DNA of 47,144 bases from an uncultured Prevotella sp. GTDB taxonomy: Bacteria > Bacteroidota > Bacteroidia > Bacteroidales > Bacteroidaceae. The stretch spans positions 1 to 47,144 of the forward strand of contig CAKQPF010000025.1 in assembly GCA_934256705.1 (NCBI GenBank), read 5' to 3'. The position numbers were made by a program, and so were the translations under genes. Positions 41,315-47,144 of this stretch are shown here, in pieces. The notes under the pieces are model-generated. The model did no database searches and had not been told where the DNA came from. It saw nothing but the letters and a program-made list of their open reading frames with translations. Positions within the stretch are counted from its first letter, which is position 1. Each line of letters opens with the position of its first letter.

Positions 41315-42172
41315 ATGAAGAAGAATCAGGTAATACTATTAGGTTTGTGCGGTACGTTGATGGTTTCATCATGCACCACATCCTCCACCGGCACCGGTGC
41401 TTTCAATGGCGCAATGCTTGGCGGATGGTTCGGTTCGGCAATAGGAGGCATCGTGAGCGGACCTTACGGTCACGACGTGGGCACCGTGATAGGCATGACC
41501 ACCGGCGCCATTGCTGGTGCGGCAGTGGGTCAGGCTGAAGAAAACAATCGCAGGGCTGAAGTGCGCGAGCACTACCGTAGAGTGCATGGCAACGATGATA
41601 TGTATGGGCAGTACTCTTCGGGATATAATAACAGACAGTACTCTTCCAACTACTCACAAAACTATGGCAACAGCGGTTTCGACTCTTCCAATTCCGGTGA
41701 TGACCGTCTCTATGACTTCCAGTCAAGTGACTATACCGGTTCGTATTCTTCCTCCCAACCTGTTTCCACAGTGCCTACACAGTCGCAGATAGAGATATTC
41801 TCACCTCACGACCTGTCATACAGCACTAATCTTGAGATATCAAATGCCCGCTTTATCGATGACAACAACGACGGAATGCTGCAGCGTGGCGAGAAGGCCA
41901 AGATCATTTTCGAGATAAAGAACACATCGAGCAAGGTGCTCTACGACCTTGTGCCGACAGTGATAGAGACCACGCAGAACAAGCACATCGCCATTTCCCC
42001 AAGCATGCACATCGAGAGCATCGCTCCTGGACAGAAGCTCCGCTACACCGCCGTGGTAGTGGCTGACAGATACATCGGCAATAGTCAAGTGGTGTTCTCT
42101 GCTTCAGTGGTGCAGGGCAGCAAGACCATCAGCAAGGTGTCACAATTCAATGTGATGACTAAGAAGAAGTAA
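41315..42172 (+). CDS. Glycine-zipper outer-membrane lipoprotein (285 aa)
   Basis: A lipoprotein signal ends in VSSC (Cys at residue 20). Residues about 28-76 are a glycine-zipper segment (GAMLGGWFGSAIGGIV, GTVIGMTTGAIAGAAVG), which usually packs into a membrane or forms oligomers. A low-complexity Ser/Tyr/Asn stretch (about 95-150) follows. The C-terminal 120 residues form a beta domain (LEISNARFIDDNNDGMLQRG, IIFEIKNTSSKVLYDL) typical of accessory Ig-like folds in Bacteroidetes envelope proteins. It is likely anchored in the outer membrane with a role in envelope integrity; the exact function is unknown. The gene stands alone with its own promoter. Confidence 0.88.
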   Translation: MKKNQVILLGLCGTLMVSSCTTSSTGTGAFNGAMLGGWFGSAIGGIVSGPYGHDVGTVIGMTTGAIAGAAVGQAEENNRRAEVREHYRRVHGNDDMYGQYSSGYNNRQYSSNYSQNYGNSGFDSSNSGDDRLYDFQSSDYTGSYSSSQPVSTVPTQSQIEIFSPHDLSYSTNLEISNARFIDDNNDGMLQRGEKAKIIFEIKNTSSKVLYDLVPTVIETTQNKHIAISPSMHIESIAPGQKLRYTAVVVADRYIGNSQVVFSASVVQGSKTISKVSQFNVMTKKK

Positions 42173-42313
42173 AATCGGGGCGGTTGTCGGTCGTGGGTTG
42201 TTGGTTTCCGGTTTATTTGCCGTTTTCATACAATTCGCTTTCGATTAGACTGTCAACAAAAGCAACCGCGCCAGCACCATTTTTCAATCTTCACTATTCT
42301 CTAAAAGGAACCG

Positions 42314-42343
42314 CCACTGTGCCAACGACTTTCACCGTTGGAT
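42314..42343 (+). repeat. CCAACGG palindrome family, copy 8
   Basis: CCACTGTGCCAACGACTTTC then ACCGTTGG: one arm has a single change (CCAACGA), weakening the stem. Confidence 0.7.
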
Positions 42344-42444
42344 AACAACCACCAAACCACAAGACGACATGACAAGAATGAAGGAGGGCAACAAGACTCT
42401 CCTTTTTTCATGTATCATCTATCATTCAAAAATACCTTTTCATT

Positions 42445-42474
42445 TTGTCATTCAAATTATTTATTGTACTTTTG
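42445..42474 (+). promoter_or_regulatory. Promoter of the AlbA-type regulator gene
   Basis: TTG (42445-42447) and TACTTTTG (42467-42474) are separated by 19 bp. The start codon is 22 bases downstream, so the leader is very short. Confidence 0.8.
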
Positions 42475-42495
42475 CAAACATAAAAACGGAACAAT

Positions 42496-43992
42496 ATGAA
42501 TATAGCAGAACAAATACGTTTGAAACTCCAACTGAAAGAAAATTCCGAAGTAGAGTTCAAGTCAGCTAAAGGGGGCTTTCCTAAAGCTGAATTCTGGCGT
42601 TCTTTTTCTGCTTTAGCAAATACTAATGGCGGTACAATCGTATTGGGTGTAAAAGAAAAAAATCACGAGTTTATTCCTGACGGACTTTCTGCAGAACAGA
42701 TAAGTAAATACAGAAAGCAATTCTGGGATGATGCTCATAACAAGTCATGTATAAACATCCCCCTTTTAGTCGAAAGCGACATAGAAGAAATAAGAACCGA
42801 GGGCGAACAATATCTGCTTGCTTTTAGAGTTCCTCGTGCTCAATACGACTTACGTCCTGTACATCTTACACTGACTCCTTTTGGGCACACCTACAAACGT
42901 AGGGATGAAGGGGATTATCTATGTACCGACGATGAAGTAAAGCAAATGTATTCAGATGCTAATAACATGAGAGCATCTGCCGACTCTCGTATCTTACGAG
43001 GCTATTCCATCAATGATATTGATCTGCCGACTCTGCATCAATATCGTCGTGCATACAACATTAAGCATGAGAACCATCCATGGACAGAGGTTGATGACAA
43101 ACAATTTTTAGAGAATATTGGCGCCTATCGCAAAGACCGATCCACATCAACCGAAGGCTTTACAGTTGCAGGTCTGCTTATGTTCGGTAAAACAAACAGC
43201 ATCACGGACCCGGAATGTTGTCAAGAGTTCTTTCCTGATTATCGAGAACATTTGAGTGGCGACCCTCAGATACGATGGACTAATCGAATTTATCCAGATG
43301 GCACATGGGAAGCAAACATTTACCAGTTCTTTACACGTGTATTACCGTTACTACAGCATTCTTTGCCAGTGCCATTCAGTCTTGACAGCAACCAGGTAAG
43401 AAACAATACCACAACTGCCCACGTAGCTCTGCGTGAAGCTTTGGCAAACACTCTTATTCATGCAGCATATACAGTAAGAGGAAATATCGTCATTGACAGA
43501 TACTTCAACCGCATAACACTATCCAATCCTGGCACTATGCTCATCAGCATGGAGGAATATTACGAAGGCGGTCATAGCGTATGTCGAAATCCTGTTATCC
43601 AGAAAATGTTTGTATTCATGGGCATTGGAGAAAAAGGTGGCTCTGGCGCAGATGTAATAGTCAAGGGATGGAAAGACAATGGTTGGAGTACACCTAGTGT
43701 TGCGGAAAAGAACAATCCAGATCGGATTGAAACATGCTTGAATTTATATAGCGAAACCGACACTACTACGGAAACCACTACGAAAACCACTACGAAAACC
43801 TCCAATACCACTACGGAAACCATTCTTGAATTGATTCGCAGGAATTCAAGAATTACCGCAAAAGAAATTGCTTCAATTTGTGGAATTACCGAAGATGGCG
43901 TTTCATACCATATCAAGAAGCTTAAATTGGCTGGCAGAATAATCCGTATCGGTGGCTCACGAAATGGAGGTGAATGGAAAATCGTCAAATAA
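42496..43992 (+). CDS. AlbA/Schlafen-type ATP-binding regulator with winged helix (498 aa)
   Basis: Residues about 10-140 form an AlbA_2 (Schlafen-type) domain: ENSEVEFKSAKGGFPKAEFW, ALANTNGGTIVLGVKE, and FGHTYKRRDEGDY. A helical middle and an HATPase_c_4-like region (about 300-410) follow, with LREALANTLIHAAY, VIDRYFNRITLSNPG and IGEKGGSGADVIVKG. A Thr-rich linker of repeated TTETTTK words at about residues 423-440 precedes a C-terminal winged helix (RITAKEIASICGITEDGVSY). Such proteins are usually annotated as putative DNA-binding transcriptional regulators; their ligands are unknown. It has its own promoter, and the esterase gene follows after 46 bp. Confidence 0.88.
   Translation: MNIAEQIRLKLQLKENSEVEFKSAKGGFPKAEFWRSFSALANTNGGTIVLGVKEKNHEFIPDGLSAEQISKYRKQFWDDAHNKSCINIPLLVESDIEEIRTEGEQYLLAFRVPRAQYDLRPVHLTLTPFGHTYKRRDEGDYLCTDDEVKQMYSDANNMRASADSRILRGYSINDIDLPTLHQYRRAYNIKHENHPWTEVDDKQFLENIGAYRKDRSTSTEGFTVAGLLMFGKTNSITDPECCQEFFPDYREHLSGDPQIRWTNRIYPDGTWEANIYQFFTRVLPLLQHSLPVPFSLDSNQVRNNTTTAHVALREALANTLIHAAYTVRGNIVIDRYFNRITLSNPGTMLISMEEYYEGGHSVCRNPVIQKMFVFMGIGEKGGSGADVIVKGWKDNGWSTPSVAEKNNPDRIETCLNLYSETDTTTETTTKTTTKTSNTTTETILELIRRNSRITAKEIASICGITEDGVSYHIKKLKLAGRIIRIGGSRNGGEWKIVK
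43760..43823 (+). repeat. 12-bp in-frame tandem repeat in the AlbA-type gene
   Basis: CCACTACGGAAA/CCACTACGAAAA units repeat about four times and encode the TTET/TTKT linker. Unit length is a multiple of three, so slippage changes linker length without breaking the frame. Confidence 0.75.
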
Positions 43993-44038
43993 CATTTACC
44001 ACCAGATAGACCAACAACAAAACAACAAAACAACAATC

Positions 44039-45511
44039 ATGCGTCCTACATTACTACTGACTATTTCCATCGCCATGCTCGCCATGTCGTCATTCGCACA
44101 GAGCACGGCACGTAAGTTTACACTGAAGAATTCCGCTGACGGACAGTCGGAACTGACCGTCTATCTCCCTTCCGCCGAAGCACTGGAGAAGAGCAACGGC
44201 AGGGTAATCGTCGATTGCCCGGGAGGCGGATACTCCCATCTTGCCATGCAGCATGAGGGACATGACTGGGCAGAATTCTACAATAATCAGGGCATTGCCT
44301 TCGCTGTGCTCAAATATCGTATGCCGAAAGGCGACCGCAACATTCCCCTCTCCGACGCTTACAATGCCATCCGCACGGTGAGAGACAGCGCGAAAGTGTG
44401 GCATCTTAACCCCAACAACGTCGGCATACAGGGTTTTTCTGCCGGTGGCCACCTGGCAAGCGCGGTGTCAACCCACGCTCCGATGTCAGTCCGCCCCGAC
44501 TTCTCCATCCTCTTTTACCCCGTCATCTCCATGAATGAACGCCTAACCCACAAAGGCTCATGCGTGGGATTCCTCGGCGAAAAGCGCAAGGACGAGAAGC
44601 TCGTAAAGGAATGGAGCAGCGACAAAGCTGTGAGACGCCATCTCGTGCCACCTACCATACTCATCCTCGCAAATGATGACCGCGCAGTGCCACCTGCCAC
44701 AAACGCTGCCGCTTACTATACCGCTATGCGCAAAGCCGGCGCTTCCTGCTCCATGTTCACCTACCCTACTGGCGGTCATGGCTTCGGATTCCGCAGCACA
44801 TGGAAATACCACGAACTGATGAAAATGGAACTTAAGCAATGGCTCAGCGACCTTACTATGCCTGCCGACACCGCTCTACGCGTGGCTTGCGTGGGCAACA
44901 GCATCACTGATGGTCACGGCATTGATATGTCTGATGACTTGGGTTATCCTGCTCGCTTGGGCAAGATATTAGGCAATGGCTATGCTGTCAAGAACTTCGG
45001 CGTCAGCTCACGCACTATGTCAAACTCTGGCGACTTCCCTTACCAGAACGAAATGGCATGGGAAGCCTGCAAGGAATGGCAGCCTAACGTCGTCATTGTG
45101 AAACTCGGCACCAACGACACGAAGCCTTACAACTGGAAAACTGCTAAAGATGACTTCAAGGCAAGCATGCAGTTGCTCGTCGATTCGCTCCGCGCTTTGC
45201 CTTCAAAGCCACGCATTGTGCTCTGTGCGCCAATCCCTGCCTACAAAGATTCATGGGGAATCAATGACTCCATCATCGTCAACGGCATAATGCCATGCGT
45301 GCAGCAGTTTGCCAAAAGGGAAGGCCTGGAATACCTCGACCTCCACGCTCCGATGACAGGCCATAAGGAACTCATCCTATCCGACGGAATACATCCTAAC
45401 GAAAAGGGAGCGCAGCGCATTGCCGAACTCGTGGCAGAGCAGGTAAGGAAAGCACCTGTAACGACCCCGAAAACGAAGAAAAGAAAGAAAAGACAACAGA
45501 TGCAGAAATAA
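44039..45511 (+). CDS. Two-domain secreted carbohydrate esterase (490 aa)
   Basis: I start at ATG 44039 (MRPTLLLTISIAMLAMSSFAQ), which begins a clear signal peptide; the upstream ATG at 43952 overlaps the preceding gene. Residues about 35-275 are an alpha/beta hydrolase with an oxyanion motif CPGGGYSHL and nucleophile elbow GFSAGG (Ser about 134), then DDRAVPP and GGHGFGF for the Asp and His. Residues about 280-470 are an SGNH hydrolase: CVGNSITDGHG (Ser about 288), VKLGTNDTKP, and DGIHPNEKG with the Asp-His pair. A Lys/Arg-rich tail closes the protein. The fusion of two different esterase folds suggests removal of acetyl or other ester groups from a plant glycan in the periplasm. The exact substrate is not visible. 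Confidence 0.9.
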   Translation: MRPTLLLTISIAMLAMSSFAQSTARKFTLKNSADGQSELTVYLPSAEALEKSNGRVIVDCPGGGYSHLAMQHEGHDWAEFYNNQGIAFAVLKYRMPKGDRNIPLSDAYNAIRTVRDSAKVWHLNPNNVGIQGFSAGGHLASAVSTHAPMSVRPDFSILFYPVISMNERLTHKGSCVGFLGEKRKDEKLVKEWSSDKAVRRHLVPPTILILANDDRAVPPATNAAAYYTAMRKAGASCSMFTYPTGGHGFGFRSTWKYHELMKMELKQWLSDLTMPADTALRVACVGNSITDGHGIDMSDDLGYPARLGKILGNGYAVKNFGVSSRTMSNSGDFPYQNEMAWEACKEWQPNVVIVKLGTNDTKPYNWKTAKDDFKASMQLLVDSLRALPSKPRIVLCAPIPAYKDSWGINDSIIVNGIMPCVQQFAKREGLEYLDLHAPMTGHKELILSDGIHPNEKGAQRIAELVAEQVRKAPVTTPKTKKRKKRQQMQK

Positions 45512-45605
45512 AGGAAGAAAGCAGAATAGAAGCGTTATTTTGTAATATAGTTATTGCAAAGTTGGAAAAAATGTAACTTTCCATTGTCTTTTTGTGATAA
45601 AAATC

Positions 45606-45636
45606 TTGCGGAATAAAGAATAAAACAGTATCTTTG
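45606..45636 (+). promoter_or_regulatory. Promoter of fba
   Basis: TTG (45606-45608) and TATCTTTG (45629-45636) are exactly 20 bp apart, a perfect Bacteroidetes promoter, as expected for a highly expressed glycolytic gene. The leader is about 100 bases. Confidence 0.8.
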
Positions 45637-45743
45637 TGCTCGCAAAAAGAGTATTATAGGTATTTGCATGATTAAATATTTAATTCATGCACCAGGCAAA
45701 TGGGATAATAGTAAGTATTACATTTTAAATACAATTTAGAATT

Positions 45744-46745
45744 ATGGTAAATTACAAAGACCTCGGTCTCGTAAACACCCGCGAGATGTTCAAGCGCGCC
45801 GTTGCTGGCGGTTATGCTATTCCAGCATTCAACTTCAACACAATGGAGCAGATGCAGGCTATCGTGATGGCTGCAGTAGAAACAAAGTCTCCTGTTATCA
45901 TGCAGGTGTCAAAGGGTGCCCGCAACTATGCTAACGGCACTATCCTCCGTAACCTTGCTAAGGGTGCAGTGGAATACGCCAAGGAGCTCGGATGCGAGCA
46001 TCCTGAAATCGTTCTCCACCTCGACCACGGAGATACATTCGAACTCTGCAAGGACTGCATCGACAACGGCTTCTCATCAGTCATGATCGACGGTTCTTCA
46101 CTCCCATACGAGGAAAATATTGCCCTCGCTAAGAAGGTAGTAGATTACGCTCACCAGTTTGACGTAACTGTAGAGGCTGAGCTCGGCGTACTCGCTGGCG
46201 TAGAAGACGAGGTAGTAGCTGCTGAGTCTCACTACACTAAGCCAGAGGAAGTTATCGACTTCGCTACACGCACTGGCTGCGACTCACTCGCTATCTCTAT
46301 CGGTACTTCTCATGGTGCTCACAAGTTCACACCAGAGCAGTGCACACTCGTAAACGGTGTACTCGTTCCACCACCACTCGCATTCGACGTTCTCGCTGAG
46401 ATCGAGAAGAAGCTCCCTGGATTCCCAATCGTGCTCCACGGATCATCTTCAGTTCCAATGGAAGAGGTAGAGACCATCAACAAGTACGGCGGTCACCTCG
46501 AAGCAGCAATCGGCATCCCAGAGGAACAGCTCCGCAAGGCTGCCAAGTCTGCTGTATGCAAGATCAACATCGACTCCGACTCACGTCTTGCCATGACTGC
46601 TGCCATCCGCAAGCACCTCGCTGAGCATCCTGGAGACTTCGACCCACGTCAGTATCTCAAGCCAGCTCGTGAGAACATGAAGAAGATGTACATCCACAAG
46701 ATTGTGAACGTACTCGGTTCTGACGGCAAGCTCGCTCAGCAGTAA
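45744..46745 (+). CDS. fba: Fructose-bisphosphate aldolase, class II (333 aa)
   Basis: The enzyme splits fructose 1,6-bisphosphate into glyceraldehyde 3-phosphate and dihydroxyacetone phosphate in glycolysis, and the reverse in gluconeogenesis. Class II signatures are present: AIPAFNFNTMEQ, the metal-binding HLDHGD, EAELGVLAGVEDE, ISIGTSHGAHK, PIVLHGSSSVP and INIDSDSRLAMTAA. The length is normal for the class. Codon use differs from neighbours, with many CTC, ACA, CCA and TCA codons, a pattern typical of a highly expressed gene in this group. The gene is alone, between a perfect promoter and a terminator. Confidence 0.97.
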   Translation: MVNYKDLGLVNTREMFKRAVAGGYAIPAFNFNTMEQMQAIVMAAVETKSPVIMQVSKGARNYANGTILRNLAKGAVEYAKELGCEHPEIVLHLDHGDTFELCKDCIDNGFSSVMIDGSSLPYEENIALAKKVVDYAHQFDVTVEAELGVLAGVEDEVVAAESHYTKPEEVIDFATRTGCDSLAISIGTSHGAHKFTPEQCTLVNGVLVPPPLAFDVLAEIEKKLPGFPIVLHGSSSVPMEEVETINKYGGHLEAAIGIPEEQLRKAAKSAVCKINIDSDSRLAMTAAIRKHLAEHPGDFDPRQYLKPARENMKKMYIHKIVNVLGSDGKLAQQ

Positions 46746-46826
46746 GTCTCATCGCGCTGCGCCATAGCAATGGCTTAAAGCGATAAAACCATGACTTTCA
46801 CGTCCTTCGGACGATGATAATAACCT

Positions 46827-46866
46827 ACGGCTTCCATAGCATCCGTGCTTTGGAAGCCGTTTTTTT
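46827..46866 (+). terminator. Rho-independent terminator of fba
   Basis: The perfect 10-bp stem ACGGCTTCCA / TGGAAGCCGT (46827-46836, 46851-46860) with a 14-base loop is followed directly by six Ts. It lies about 80 bases after the fba stop codon. Confidence 0.92.
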
Positions 46867-46902
46867 ATATAGTCAAATACAAACTGAATCAGTTAAAGTC
46901 AA

Positions 46903-47010
46903 ATAGCATAGATATTACATTGCAAAAGCATAGCTTTTACTTCCTAATAGCATAGATATTACACTGCAAAAGCATAGCTTTTACCTCCCAATATCTATGC
47001 ATTTACAAAA
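46903..47010. repeat. AGCATAGATATTAC / AAAAGCATAGCTTTTAC repeat cluster, copy B
   Basis: Two direct units of about 43 bp each hold AGCATAGATATTACA then GCAAAAGCATAGCTTTTAC, and a third inverted fragment (ATATCTATGCATTTAC) follows. AAAAGCATAGCTTTT is close to a perfect palindrome. It matches the cluster at 22528-22628. Confidence 0.75.
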
Positions 47011-47067
47011 GCCAAACATCAGCACTCCTTCCAAATCCACTTTTTTAACATTTATTCATAATTTTTA

Positions 47068-47094
47068 TAACTACTCAGGTAGGTTTGCCGTACT
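47068..47094 (-). repeat. 27-bp repeat, right copy of an inverted pair spanning the window
   Basis: The reverse complement of this segment matches 37-63 at 26 of 27 positions, with core CAAACCTACCTGAGTAGTTA. The flanking bases show no further similarity. Confidence 0.7.
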
Positions 47095-47144
47095 CATATT
47101 ATGACGAAACGATAGCAGCTTAACGTTCAATTATCACTTCGCAT

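Larger units (their letters stand above)
42173..42495. other. Intergenic region with repeat words and a promoter
   Basis: The stretch starts with GGTTGTCGGTCGTGGGTTGT words like those in the composite repeats at 36518 and 38006. It then holds a CCAACGG-family copy (42314-42343) and the AlbA-gene promoter. No CDS is evident. Confidence 0.6.

Noticed and set aside
1..47144. tRNA or rRNA genes, complete insertion sequence or phage genes
   Set aside because: No cloverleaf sequence, rRNA segment, transposase, integrase or phage structural gene was recognised.

Overview
The window looks like chromosome of a gut-type Bacteroidales bacterium, most like Prevotella/Segatella. Evidence: promoters of the Bacteroidetes form (TTG, about 20 bp, TAnnTTTG) precede many genes. 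There are hybrid two-component regulators that fuse kinase, receiver and AraC domains, a class II aldolase, GH31/GH3 glycosidases, lipoprotein signals and a type IX secretion (T9SS) sorting domain. No rRNA, tRNA, CRISPR array or complete insertion sequence was seen.

Left 20 kb (minus strand): seven co-directional genes read from 20185 down to 732. They encode a 55-aa hydrophilic protein, a 995-aa Ig-like T9SS cargo, a 577-aa outer-membrane beta-barrel, a 2934-aa exported giant, a 754-aa fibronectin-type protein, a 235-aa Ig-like lipoprotein and a 725-aa lipoprotein. All but the first carry export signals. The first long product and the 235-aa lipoprotein share a module. This is the best candidate here for an undescribed cell-surface system; its function cannot be read from the sequence.

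20.2-29 kb (minus strand): an HNH_2 nuclease with a small partner gene, a TPR-sensor hybrid two-component system split by an apparent 1-bp deletion, L-serine dehydratase, and an AAA ATPase of the DUF4143 type. Intergenic DNA here is rich in palindromes and phased direct repeats.

29.3-35 kb (plus strand): a GH31 enzyme with a PA14 insert and a GH3 beta-glucosidase form an operon ending in a strong terminator. Next come a secreted-gene remnant and a small MITE-like element.

35.6-41 kb (minus strand): fructokinase, an MFS sugar permease and a hybrid regulator with a periplasmic sugar-binding sensor. The set matches the fructose-sensing loci of Bacteroides (BT1754, BT1757, BT1758). A composite repeat of about 150 bp occurs twice, after the permease and after the regulator.

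41.3-46.7 kb (plus strand): a glycine-zipper lipoprotein, an AlbA/Schlafen-type regulator, a two-domain secreted esterase and fructose-bisphosphate aldolase (fba). Several families of dispersed intergenic palindromes run through the window, and a 27-bp sequence lies in inverted orientation near its two ends.
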